A program made the translations under genes and the position numbers. A stretch of 64,000 nucleotides of DNA from Ligula intestinalis (Eukaryota > Platyhelminthes > Cestoda > Diphyllobothriidea > Diphyllobothriidae), in the NCBI GenBank assembly GCA_036362985.1, contig JAYGXS010000007.1, positions 8,570,697-8,634,696 on the forward strand, written 5' to 3'. Shown here in pieces: positions 24,674-34,114 of this stretch (positions are counted from its first letter, which is position 1; each line of letters starts with the position of its first letter). Under the pieces are notes generated by a model, which was not told where the DNA came from, did not search any database, and saw only the letters and a list, made by a program, of their open reading frames with translations.

Positions 24674-25663
24674 TTATAGTTCACAGCGGTCACCCGCATG
24701 CGTACTATAATTGTCCGTTCCTGTAGCCACCACTGGAGGTCTTAATTGGTCCGCTGATTGCTCATTAATTTCAACACCGTTCTTGTCCGCGTCGGATGCA
24801 GGTTTGATAATGGCTCGACAATTACGCCCGCTGTCATCAGAGTTGCGCCCAGTCCTTCCCACGTGACTGATTCTCTTGCTCAGGAAATTTCTTAGTACAC
24901 CGTATGGGAATGCCAAATCGTTGCACTTGTTGAATGAATGGGGGCCTGAGAACCATGACTCGAGCAGCTCGCGGCTCACGCGATTGTCCCCTCTTGCGAG
25001 GATTTCGGCCTCGTCAAACTTGAAAATATGGTCGGGTCCCGTTGAGTGAGCTGCAACCTGGGAGTTGGCGTCTTTCTTCCTCACCGCCGCTGCATGCTCG
25101 GCCATTCGCGTCTGGAGTAATCTCCCGGTTTCTCCGACGTAGTTGCTTTGTCCACAACTACACCAGATCCGGTAAACGACTCCAGCCGTAACCTGCCGTG
25201 GCAGTGGGTCTTTCGGCCTCATGACCCGGCGCCTGATGGTTGCTTCTGGCCTGTGTGCAACTCCAACTCCAAGTGGGGTGAGTAGACGGCTGACCGCTTC
25301 CGATACATTCTTCACGTACGGAAGAGCTCGCCAAACGTTTGGACCAGCTGGACGTGGCTTCGTCTCTCGTTTGCGTATGCACTGGTTGACAAAATTGTGC
25401 GGGTATCCATTCGCTCTCAGTACTCGTCGAACATACTGTAATTCAGCAATTTTGTCTTCCACTTCGCTGCAATGCGTCTCGATGCGCCGGAATAGCGCTC
25501 TTACGCAGCTGCGTTTGTGACCGATTGGATGGTTGCTGTTGTAGTTCAGGACTTGCATAGTGTTGGTTGCTTTCCTGAACACTTTAGTTTTAAGGCCACC
25601 ATCGTCTTTGCGGCAACCGAGGACATCCAGGAAGGCCAGCTGGTTGTTTTCTTCTTCCTCCAT
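24674..25663 (-). CDS. Penelope-like GIY-YIG endonuclease domain, 329 aa
   Basis: The frame opens MEEEENNQLAFLDVLGCRKD, the usual link following the reverse transcriptase, then RKATNTMQVLNYNSNHPIGH and a KRRIETHCSEVEDK-like region. The nuclease core is GVVYRIWCSC ... NYVGETGRLLQTRMAEH (about residues 165-195), giving the GIY and YIG equivalents, the catalytic Arg and the following His. RELLESWFSGPHSFNKCND supplies the conserved Glu and Asn. The extra C-terminal tail after KRISHVGRTGRNSDDSG is polar. It is in frame with the reverse transcriptase and would be its C-terminal half, but is separated from it by one stop codon, so translation as a separate protein is doubtful. Confidence 0.9.
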   Translation of the reverse strand: MEEEENNQLAFLDVLGCRKDDGGLKTKVFRKATNTMQVLNYNSNHPIGHKRSCVRALFRRIETHCSEVEDKIAELQYVRRVLRANGYPHNFVNQCIRKRETKPRPAGPNVWRALPYVKNVSEAVSRLLTPLGVGVAHRPEATIRRRVMRPKDPLPRQVTAGVVYRIWCSCGQSNYVGETGRLLQTRMAEHAAAVRKKDANSQVAAHSTGPDHIFKFDEAEILARGDNRVSRELLESWFSGPHSFNKCNDLAFPYGVLRNFLSKRISHVGRTGRNSDDSGRNCRAIIKPASDADKNGVEINEQSADQLRPPVVATGTDNYSTHAGDRCEL

Positions 25664-25669
25664 CGTAAA

Positions 25670-27025
25670 TTAAATGTCCGGGAAGACGGCGTTTAGACGT
25701 TCTTTGAATGTCAGCACCTGATCCCGCTCAATTACGACGAAGGTGTCGTCCACATACCGAGCCCTGAGTTTCGGTCTGTGGTGTCGGAAAGTCACCGACT
25801 CCAGCCGTTGCAGGACCACCTCTGCTATGAGTCCTGAAATAGGCGAACCCATAAGCGTGCCCTTCACCTGCTCGTAGATAGTTCCGTTGAAGGTAAAGTA
25901 CGTCTTCAGACAGAACTTCAGGAGCTGGAGGATTTGAGCGTGCCCGAGGCGATTCTCCGTTTCATCGTATTTCTCTCGAAGGAGTAGTTGGATAGTCTCG
26001 ACGGCCAGGTCCTGTGGAATAGAAGTAAAAAGGGACGTGACATCTAAGGAAACCATGATAGCATTTGGCTGGAGACTTACGCCTTTAAGTTTCTCCAGGA
26101 ATTGTGTTGACAACCTGACTGTTGTGTCTGAATCAGCAGTCAAGAATTTGAGCCATCGGAACAGCCACTTTTCCCGTCCGTAGGTTGGATTTCCTTTGAG
26201 AGATACGATTGGCCGGAGGGGTGCGCCCTGTTTGTGCACCTTGGGGAGACCATAGAAGCGGGCCAGGGCCGTTTCTTGCGCTCTCGTCATGCGTCGATCC
26301 ATTGGTGATATTGCACCTGAGTTCTCCATTGCCAACAGCGTTGTGTTGACCTCGCGTGTCAGCGTTTTCACGGGGTTTGATTTGCACGGTACGTAGGACT
26401 GACGATCGTCCAACAAAGTCTGAGCTTTGTGAATGTAGTCTGTCCTGTCCAATACGACAGTAGACCACTCCTTGTCCGCCAGCACGATAACGAGGTCATT
26501 GTCGGCTCTGAGTTCTCTAAGTGCCTTATGTTCGACCTTGGAGAGAGCGTCGCGTGGTCGATGTGCCATGAGGAGAGACAACACCTGATGACGTATGAGG
26601 TTTTTCGGTTCGTCTGTTGCTTCTGTTTGGCTCAGAATTGATTCTACAGCAGCAACCATGTTGGCAGGTCTGGCATCAGCTGTATTGAATGAAGCTTCAT
26701 GCCTTAACACCTGCATTTGTTCTTCCGTCAGCTTCTTGGATGACAGATTGTGCACCAATTTGTCATCTTTGGATGAATTCGGGTGAGATAGCTTGCGAAA
26801 CTTAATTTCCAATGCTGCCTCTCGTTTCGCTTTGTGGTCGCGGGCTCGTTCGGCCACCCTCTGCTGGAGCAGTTGTTTGCCATTCTCACCCATGAACTCA
26901 AAGCACTTTGCCTTCTCTTCGTCGATCCTCTGACAGTACTTGCGAAGCCTCGCGTGACAGTCTTGAAGGATCACTCGGATCATCTCTCTGCCGTGCTTAA
27001 ATACTTTACCGTGCAATCTGTGCAT
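25670..27025 (-). CDS. Penelope-like reverse transcriptase, 451 aa
   Basis: Family landmarks in order: a basic, helical N-terminus (VAERARDHKAKREAA), LRADNDLVIVLADKEWSTVV (about 175-195), the signature FYGLPKVHKQGAPLRPIVS (about 255-273), motif A VSLDVTSLFTSIPQ, motif B GTLMGSPISGLIAE and the catalytic YVDD in RARYVDDTFVV (about 425-435). All catalytic aspartates are present. The frame ends at NAVFPDI with TAA at 25670-25672, and the GIY-YIG frame continues in the same phase after it. The start overlaps the right-hand inverted repeat. Penelope enzymes carry out target-primed reverse transcription. Confidence 0.95.
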   Translation of the reverse strand: MHRLHGKVFKHGREMIRVILQDCHARLRKYCQRIDEEKAKCFEFMGENGKQLLQQRVAERARDHKAKREAALEIKFRKLSHPNSSKDDKLVHNLSSKKLTEEQMQVLRHEASFNTADARPANMVAAVESILSQTEATDEPKNLIRHQVLSLLMAHRPRDALSKVEHKALRELRADNDLVIVLADKEWSTVVLDRTDYIHKAQTLLDDRQSYVPCKSNPVKTLTREVNTTLLAMENSGAISPMDRRMTRAQETALARFYGLPKVHKQGAPLRPIVSLKGNPTYGREKWLFRWLKFLTADSDTTVRLSTQFLEKLKGVSLQPNAIMVSLDVTSLFTSIPQDLAVETIQLLLREKYDETENRLGHAQILQLLKFCLKTYFTFNGTIYEQVKGTLMGSPISGLIAEVVLQRLESVTFRHHRPKLRARYVDDTFVVIERDQVLTFKERLNAVFPDI

Positions 27026-27148
27026 GTATCACCCTTTATCTGCGCATTTCTCAGACCTGTTTACGATTACCTATGACTAAGGATTCCCGATGGAATCCGA
27101 AACGTAAGGAAAATAAAGTCCTTGTTCCAGTGATCACATCTTCTTCTT
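27009..27148 (-). repeat. Right inverted repeat of the Penelope-like element
   Basis: Partner of 24531-24670. It overlaps the first codons of the reverse transcriptase frame and is followed by the unpaired tail of about 33 bp. Confidence 0.9.
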
Positions 27149-27194
27149 GGGAACTGCTGCCTGGAACTCGTATATTCTCCTCTACTTCAGTTTT

Positions 27195-28730
27195 CTTTGG
27201 ACGAATATCTCATTCAACACATAGACTTCACAACCCGAATGCGAGAAGACCAGCGATCAAACTGTCTAGATCTCCTTTTTAGTAAAGAAGAGGGGATCAT
27301 AAAGGAAATGAACTCACAACCACCACTTGGGTTAAGCGACCACGTTGCTTTCACCTGCGTGTGTTACCTACTGTCTCCAAAAGCGCAAATAAAGAGGCGC
27401 AGAAATATTTGGAAAGCCGATTTTGAATAAATGAGACGTACTGCTTCCGCAGAAAACTGGTTACCCAATACGAACGATATATGCCGTAAAGAAATACGAA
27501 ATTCTAGAGCCGCCTTTGAGCGTCAACTAACAACACAAGCCACAGATGTCCAAAGAAGTTTTATGGGTTAATTCGCAGTCAAAGAAAACACCGAGATGAC
27601 ATTGCAACTGTAAGGGATAACCTCGGGAACGTAGTAACCGAGAGACCGCGGAAAGAAGAGTTACTGTCAGAGTTTTTCAGATCGGCGTTTACGATGGAAT
27701 CTTCCGACGACAATCTGGGAGTAGAAGTGGGCGAAGGTACAGCCGTTATTGAAACTGTTACCTTTTCTGTCGCAGACGTAAGACATGTCCTCAGTCACAT
27801 CAAACCAGACAAGTCTCCTGGACCGGATGGGATCCCTGGACTGATACTTAAAGAAGTTTCGACCGAGCTATCGGTGCCTCTTTCAATTCTGTTCGAGTTT
27901 TCCATGAGAACAGGGGATTTGCCTTTTCAGTGGAAGACGACCAATGTCGTACAGTTATATAAGGGAGGTAGCAAGATGTCTGCAAACAGATTTCGGCCCA
28001 TAAGCTTGACTTGCCTTTCCTGCAAAATGATGGAGGCCCTTGTCAAGCAGGCCATACTAAGATTTTGCAATGAAAGTGACATCGTACAAAATTTCCAACA
28101 TGGCTTTCGGCGGGGGCGCTCCTGCCTTTCAAATTTACTGACTTCAATTGAGGCCTGGACAAGTGCTTTAGAACAAGGCTTCGAAGTAGACGTAGTGTAC
28201 ATCGATTTCCGCAAAGCCTTTTACAGCGTGCCCCATCAACGCCTTTTACATAAACTGAGCGTCCTTGGCATCAAGGAAACAATTTTGGACTGGATCAGGT
28301 CATTTTTAGTCGGTCGAAAACACGCGTTTTCATCGGGGAGGATAAATCGGACTGGGTTGACGTAGTTAGTGGGGTTCCTCATGGCTCCATTCTCGGCCCT
28401 CTACTCTTCATTCTCTATGTAAATGACAGCCTTTAAGAACTGGACTGCGGTAAAATCATGTTCGCCGATGACGTTAAGCTCTGACAGGTCATTAAGCACC
28501 CAAGCGACCGAGATGCTCTACAAAATAATCTTTGCAAACTGCAGACGTGGTCCGAGAGATGGCTGCTGGATTTCAATGTGCAAAAGTGTGCCGTCCTCCA
28601 CCTGCGTCCAAAAATCTACCCTATCACCCAGAGCAGCAGGACATATCACCTGAAAAATATCCGAATTCCCGTAGCATCTACGCAAAAAGACATTGGCATT
28701 TGGATACAGAGTAATGTGAAGCCCTAATTA
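27195..28730 (+). pseudogene. Endonuclease end and reverse transcriptase of the split retrotransposon
   Basis: After the insertion the frame resumes with LDEYLIQHIDFTTRM, LDLLFSK and LGLSDHVAFTCV (the SDH motif of the endonuclease). The RT part reads SHIKPDKSPGPDGIPGLILK, RFRPISLTCLSCKMMEALVK, NFQHGFRRGRSCLSNLL, VDVVYIDFRKAFYSVPHQRL (motif A) and LGIKETILDWIRSFL. A TAG at 28363 ends this frame. VVSGVPHGSILGPLLFILYV and the catalytic KIMFADDVKL (FADD) follow in other frames. Frameshifts near 28360 and 28430 make it non-functional. Confidence 0.85.
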
Positions 28731-28821
28731 CAATCGGTCAAAGCTGCAAATAAAGCCACGGGAGTGCTGCACGCTATCAAAAAGAGCGTTTCTAGCCTTC
28801 GATGAAGATCTCTTTGGCAGA

Positions 28822-29295
28822 GTGTACAGCACATTTGTTCGACCACACCTAGAGTATGGCATACAGACGTGGCGGCCATGGCTAGCAAAGGACACAGCAT
28901 GTCTGGAGAAAGTGCAGCGTCGGGCAACAAAGCTAGTAAGAGGTCTAAAGAACCACACTTACATAGACAGACTGGCATGCCAAAATTTATTCCCTCTGCA
29001 TTACAGGCAACAAAGAGCGGATCTTATCCTAGTTTACAACATAATAAACGGTCTTGAGAAAGGATTACGCTTTGAGGACATGTTTGAGTGGCACCTCTCG
29101 CCTCATCTCCGTGGGCACACAATGAAGCTGTGCACGAAGATGTCCAAGCTAAACCTCCGCTCTGAATTCTTCACGCAACGTGTCATACAACAGTGGAACA
29201 ACCTTCCACAGTCAGTCGTGAAGGTCAGTTCCCTTCAGATGTGCAAACAACGCTTGGATAATTACGTGCGTCCCCTTTCCTCTCTCCAAGTCTGA
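28822..29295 (+). pseudogene. C-terminal domain of the split retrotransposon, 157 codons
   Basis: VYSTFVRPHLEYGIQTWRPW, LEKVQRRATKLVRGLKN, FPLHYRQQRADLILVYNII and RSEFFTQRVIQQWNNLPQSV form the typical tail of CR1/Jockey-group polymerases. The frame is intact to its TGA at 29295, so decay here is limited to the junction upstream. Confidence 0.85.
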
Positions 29296-29400
29296 ACTCT
29301 AAAAACCAGACATACATTGTAAAAAACAATGCTTCTCTCCTCCCTCCAAATCTGACCTCTAAAAACCAGACATATATTGTAAAAAACAATGCTACTCACT
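29281..29400 (+). repeat. Two-copy 60-bp tandem repeat at the retrotransposon 3' end
   Basis: The unit containing CTCTAAAAACCAGACATA and TTGTAAAAAACAATGCT occurs at 29281-29340 and 29341-29400 with few differences. It begins just before the stop codon and extends into the 3' untranslated region. Each unit also holds the small palindrome ATTGTAAAAAACAAT. Confidence 0.9.
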
Positions 29401-29492
29401 GTTTGCCAATACTATATTAGCAGAGGTTAATTTGTATAGGTTCTTGTACACGTGTTAAATAGGGTTTTCAAAGGCATGCCACTTCTATGCGC

Positions 29493-29798
29493 TCATCGCG
29501 ACGCGGAGTAGACAAAAGACATATCTGGCGTCGATCGAACTAGTAATAAACTATACTGTTGGATTTGTATTCCAACACTTATGAGGATGACCTTGCGATC
29601 ATACTGAATGCCCAGACAAAGAAAAGTCTGGATTCCCAAGTTAGACTCTGCAGTCTGTTCTCTTAAAACGTTAACATAAAAACCTCTCCTACGCAGTCCT
29701 GCTGTCATTACGGCTAGTATGAACGGTTCTCGCCGTGGGTGTTTCAAACGGCGCAAAAGCTTTTTTCGGAATTCAGCAACAAAGAAAGTTGTATACAA
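29493..29798 (-). mobile_element. RTE-like endonuclease fragment (second copy)
   Basis: The 101-codon minus-strand frame starts MYTTFFVAEFRKKLLRRLKH and aligns with MYTTISVAELRHKELLVFLK of the frame at 31217-31615. It is a separate, more diverged copy of the same endonuclease segment, lying immediately 3' of the larger minus-strand RTE-like element. Confidence 0.55.
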
Positions 29799-29829
29799 TG
29801 CAGTTAGCAGGGTTACTTGTACTTGGTAC

Positions 29830-31615
29830 GACTGTGCTCAGGCCTGATCCAATTGACCCCAATGAGGTCTCGGATCATACCTCTCCTCACTTGTGATGAC
29901 CAATAGTAGCAGATCTGGAAAACTCAACGTTTTGTCTTCTTCAGTGTCAGAAACCAAAGACTGACCAGCCAAAAAGTACTTGCATGTCATGGCGAAGCTC
30001 TTAGAGCCAGGTTTTAAAGTCACCAGGTTTCCGACGCCTCCAGGTGGATAACGGCGCCGGATCGAGGGCAGCAATAAAGCGCAGGGCGATGAACATACCC
30101 AAAACACTTCAATCGACCTTGTTGGGTAGCATGTGATATCCTGGCCATGTCAAAACGAGTGGTGACTCTGTCAATCGGGATGAGATCGGTGTACTTCAAT
30201 TGATGCATAGTGTTCAAGCAACGCTATTTAATGGGAATTGCGGCTACGAGTATTGCCAGAGACTCACGATGGGCGTAATCAAACGCAGCGGCCAAAGTCA
30301 ACAAAACAGACGATTGTCATTTCAAGGAAAGGTCTTTCCTTGAAACTACATTTCTTGGGATGCCTGCCTTTCAGTTTATACGAGAAGATCGGCAGTCGTT
30401 AGTAGCTATGGCAAAATTAAAGAATAAGCCTTGAATATCGCTTGAGAAGGACAACAGTGAAGACCATCGCAACAAATGTAATGAAGTTTACGTCGTAAGA
30501 GTTTTCGCACCTAGAATAGTCTCGCTTCTCGACAAGTGCGAAGATGCCAGTGCTTTGATTGGCAGAAATGACCAAATTTATCCACGCTTTTCCAATCACC
30601 TTATGCAGTCAAAACTGTCTTTTTGTTGCAAAACCTTTGTATTGTATCTACAATTTCTGCCTGACAGCACAGGTCGGAAAGAAATAAAACTCTGCTATAG
30701 AGGATGAGAACTTTATATGCTGATTATCAAAAGTTGAGAAAGTGCTCTAAGTGATCGCAACAGCGCTTGATATTGAAGACATAACGTCTCAAACAGATCA
30801 CTCAGGGCAAGGGTTTGCTACTAACTTGCGGATAACTTGGTAGAGCTTTCGAGCGTCACCAACGTCTAAGGCATGCTCCACAGAGGTAGATATTTCGGCC
30901 CAATATATATTTCTATCATTCCTAGTCGACTTTGCTGTCATCTCCTACAGTGGGCGGAAGAAGCTGGATCGAGCTGCCTGGGTAGACAACAATAGGGTTC
31001 CTTGGCTAATTCAGTCCTGCAGCGTCACTGAGTGAATTCAAGATTCTTCGCATGACTTCAGTGATGACCCTTAGCCACTGCCTTCTCAGTCGTCTCGGGT
31101 CGTTAAACAGAAGCAGATTAATGTGCTCACGGATTCATTAGTGCTAGATTGTCGAATTTTTGCGACATAAATACGTCTCGCACATGGAATTTACGGTGAA
31201 ACTGAGAGGTAAACTTTCAAACATGTGCGAACGGGAACACATTAAAACGCATTGAAATTACCATTTTCGACACCGCACATCGATATGCCATAACGAGTTC
31301 AGGTGCGGAACCTAAAAGTAATTGGAATGCAGTCCATCGGACTAGCCGTTGCTGGAGTACCAAGTCAGCAGATGAATTTGGCGATATTACAAGCACGTGT
31401 TGGTGACAGTCAATTTTGATGAGCAAAAGTTCGCATTCCTTCACAATTGTCCCATTGAGAGCCAAAGCCAAAACGTGAGTGCATGAAGAATCGAAAGGTC
31501 TATTATGGCCATTCCAGCCCCCGGCAACAAGCAACAGGGCTCGCCGATGGTGTCTTTTAAGGAAAACTAGCAACTCTTTGTGCCGCAGTTCGGCGACTGA
31601 TATTGTTGTGTACAC
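29830..31615 (-). mobile_element. RTE-like retrotransposon, internally deleted
   Basis: Minus-strand order: endonuclease core RRALLLVAGGWNGHNRPFDSS (31560-31480; the family has GDWNGH), LTVTNTCL and LLTWYSSNG (31440-31330), and a linker with RNIYWAEISTSVEHALDVGD and ARKLYQVIRKLVANP (30915-30770). Motif A, TIVCFVDF with HRESLAILVA, follows (30310-30230), then directly the C-terminal tail GRLKCFGYVHRPA, WRRRKPGDFKTWL and LFGWSVFGF (30150-29900). The palm beyond motif A and the thumb are missing, which implies an internal loss of roughly 1 kb near 30.22 kb. Many stops are present. Confidence 0.75.
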
Positions 31616-31619
31616 GAAG

Positions 31620-32845
31620 GCGACGACAATGTTCGCAAACAGGCACCTCAGTCACAAGGAGGTAATTTGGTAGCTCCCAGGCAAATAGTGATTATTTGAT
31701 TGTTGTGAGATGTTATGTCACATTACTCTCCCAAAAGAGCCGCGTTTATGGGGTGAAGTGTTACTTGACCTCGAGATTTTATTTTGCAAGCGCCAGAGTC
31801 GTGAGTTAGAACCTCAGCTAGGCAGAAAGCATCCGTGTTGTACTGATAAAGACCAACTATCATCAAAATTCGAATTTCAGGGTCTAAAAACATTCACATA
31901 TTCCAGTACCCAATAACAATAGTGCGTTGAGCTCGCACACTCTTCGACCGCACCACTAGATCATAGTTGTGGAGGGCGCCGGTTCCTGTGAACAATGTAG
32001 CACGCATCGCAATAATGAAGTCAGGCACATGTTCACTATAAGTTTTATGCGTGGCAGATACAAACGAAGGTGCGCTCATTCTCTGACGAAAAAAAGACCG
32101 GAGGATGTCTTTACTATAGATGACGGAGGGATGCAACTAAATAGTCTCTCGGCTATTTATACTGACGTTTTAAAAAATGCATCCAAGAAGGGTCGCAAAC
32201 TGTGAGAGTAGGCTAGATAGATCTTCGTGTTAAGATCTAAGAGATAAAAATCCCCTAGAAAGCAGCGAAAGAATGGTCGACCCTGGCATCCTTTGCCACT
32301 GCCGTGCTAATTACTCTTAAACACATCCATAATATCAAGATACAAATGTAAATTTCCCATACAGACTATCTTACTGTATACCTAAGATCGTACTTGGCCC
32401 GGTGAAGTAAAATATACAGATAGAACGAGCCAGTGCAAGGACAGTAGGAGAAGACAGATCGATTCCCGAACGCCAGATAGACAGGTCTAAGGCAGCACAG
32501 AGAGTGCTGCTGAACGTCCAGCAGTTATAAAAACACTTTACCACACAACACGCAAAACATGAAGTTAATATTGCCCAAAAATAATTGACTAGATGCGTTC
32601 ATGTAGTTTGCTAAACAATCACTGCTTATTAGGAAATGTCCGATACCCGTGGATAGCGTAATACCCACCCACCTCTTAACTTGTCAACTTTGACACAAAT
32701 ATTAGATAATTATGCATCAAGAAAATTTCGTACCTACCTAGCTCTGATATAAATACACACGAAAAGAACCTAGCAAGGCAAGAATGGCAAAGTATGGTGT
32801 ATTTGACAGCAGTGTGCCGAAAGTAGTAAACATGTGAATATATAT
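31620..32845. other. No gene seen
   Basis: Only short frames without motifs. A small palindrome (AGATCTTCGTGTTAAGATCT) lies near 32219-32238. Confidence 0.4.
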
Positions 32846-32848
32846 AGT

Positions 32849-33277
32849 TCAATAACGATACTTCGTTGAATAATCTTTCGGAGACACAACCAGACCTCTC
32901 CCCTTCCGTGCGCCTCGGTATACCGTCTCTACGATATCAATGAACTCCTGCTTGTCCTCGACGGGCCAGTTGATTTTGTTGTTATTACCCGTACCAAGAT
33001 CAATCATTATATGTTTGTTTCGGTAGAAGAACATTACTGTGCATGGATCATAAAGTTCGTACATCTTGTTGAAGTCAGGAACTTCCGAAACGTCTACAAG
33101 ATAACAAACTGCGAAGTTTTTGACCTTCTCGGCTATTTGAAAAAGGGTTTCGTCCATAACCATACAAGAGGGATCCCAATCATGTCCAAAACGAATAATG
33201 ACTACACGGTCTTCTTCGGAAAGAATTGCCTGATCGACCTGCCAGGCATTTGTTAAATGTGAAAGCATATAAGACAT
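32849..33277 (-). CDS. TXNL4A: Thioredoxin-like U5 snRNP protein DIM1/TXNL4A, complete, 142 aa
   Basis: The open frame has the full family length of 142 residues and is continuous with the conserved protein from start to end: MSYMLSHLTNAWQVDQAILS, VVIIRFGHDWDPSCMVMDE, EVPDFNKMYELYDPCTVMFF, RNKHIMIDLGTGNNNKINWP and the invariant tail GRGLVVSPKDYSTKYRY. The fold is thioredoxin-like but lacks the CxxC redox pair, as usual for the family. In other eukaryotes it is a core component of the U5 snRNP and tri-snRNP needed for pre-mRNA splicing in the nucleus. The gene is a single exon here. No poly(A) tract follows the stop and no stops or frameshifts occur, so it may be the functional locus, but an old intact retrocopy cannot be excluded. 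No clear AATAAA was seen close downstream. Confidence 0.95.
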   Translation of the reverse strand: MSYMLSHLTNAWQVDQAILSEEDRVVIIRFGHDWDPSCMVMDETLFQIAEKVKNFAVCYLVDVSEVPDFNKMYELYDPCTVMFFYRNKHIMIDLGTGNNNKINWPVEDKQEFIDIVETVYRGARKGRGLVVSPKDYSTKYRY

Positions 33278-33279
33278 GA

Positions 33280-33590
33280 TAAAATATGCTGATCAGAAAG
33301 AAAGGATGGAGCAACAACACGACGAATAGTAAAGACAACCGAAACACCATGGTGCTAACATAACTTAGCGTAATCCAATGTTTAGGTCACTTTATTGTAG
33401 AAATAAGAATTTTGCAAATGACCTCCATGTTCACATCAAACCTGCATAAAAAAATTAACTTTAAAAGCTGAAAATCTGGGATTCACATTTAACTTAACGC
33501 CCAGAGAGCAATATCAAATCGGACTTATAACTAAAGTTAAATAATGATATTTTGCAAATTTAATGCCATCATGTAGCTGGTGCCCCGAAT
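33280..33590. other. Upstream region of the TXNL4A gene
   Basis: A/T-rich sequence upstream of the minus-strand start codon. It presumably contains the promoter, but no core element could be assigned. Confidence 0.3.
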
Positions 33591-33659
33591 AACACCCGAC
33601 GTGTCTGGCGGATGTTAATACGCCACGGAGGTTGGGCGGGGGTAGGGAAGGGGTCGTCA

Positions 33660-33960
33660 CATTCAGGTCGTCGCGGCCGCTTGAATAATCACCCCCTTTC
33701 CCGCCGCTAATGCAGCAAAGGCCATAACGGTGTTTGCGGAGCTGTTTCATCCTCACTGACGTATACCCCCTTCCGCTTGGACCCACACACATGAACATGC
33801 TGCTTGAAACGGTACCCTCCCGTTTCCTTCCACCGTTAATGCAGCAAGGGCTTAAACGGCTGCCTGTGCAGCTGTTTCAAAGTCAGTGACCGTAAATCAC
33901 TTGGTCTGCTACCGCTTGCCCCCCATGCTTACGTTTAGGAAGTCGTAGCTCCTTGAAACA
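33660..33960 (+). repeat. G+C-rich imperfect tandem repeat, about 129-bp period
   Basis: The block with CGCTAATGCAGCAAAGGC and GAGCTGTTTCATCCTCACTGAC (from about 33690) recurs from about 33818 as CGTTAATGCAGCAAGGGC and CAGCTGTTTCAAAGTCAGTGAC. A third, weaker copy may start near 33925. It lies between the TXNL4A gene and the plus-strand Helitron piece. Confidence 0.65.
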
Positions 33961-34114
33961 CCCCCTCTTCACAGTTATGCGCCTGCTTGCCAAGCACTGG
34001 GTTCATTATCCGGCTGGCCCAATCAAACTGAATTTCGGCTAGCTTTTAGTTTAGCTTGAATGGCCTACCATACAAAGGCGTTCGTTTTAGTTCTTATCCT
34101 CACACACTTCCATT

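Larger units (their letters stand above)
24530..27181 (-). mobile_element. Penelope-like element, nearly intact, GIY-YIG type
   Basis: The 2652-bp insert is flanked by CTACTTCAGTTTT at 24517-24529 and 27182-27194, a perfect 13-bp target duplication. Inverted terminal repeats of about 140 bp (24531-24670 and 27009-27148) differ at only a few positions. Only the right end has an extra tail of about 33 bp (27149-27181), matching the tail extension known for Penelope-type terminal repeats. The minus strand encodes a reverse transcriptase followed by a GIY-YIG endonuclease in one frame, broken by one stop codon. It lies antisense within the endonuclease gene of the surrounding retrotransposon. Confidence 0.95.
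23091..29400 (+). mobile_element. CR1-like two-ORF non-LTR retrotransposon, split by a Penelope-like insertion
   Basis: ORF1 (23091-23915) is followed by endonuclease pieces (23990-24529), the inserted element (24530-27181), the rest of the endonuclease (27195-27430), the reverse transcriptase (27694-28365, then frameshifted to about 28730) and the C-terminal domain (28822-29295). The reading order is complete and colinear, so a single full-length element was interrupted. The 3' end carries a 60-bp tandem duplication (29281-29400). Several stops and frameshifts show that the copy is inactive. The exact outer boundaries and target duplication were not found. Confidence 0.85.

Noticed and set aside
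25221..25520. 99-codon plus-strand frame inside the Penelope-like element
   Set aside because: It is antisense to the GIY-YIG frame and its codon pattern mirrors that frame.
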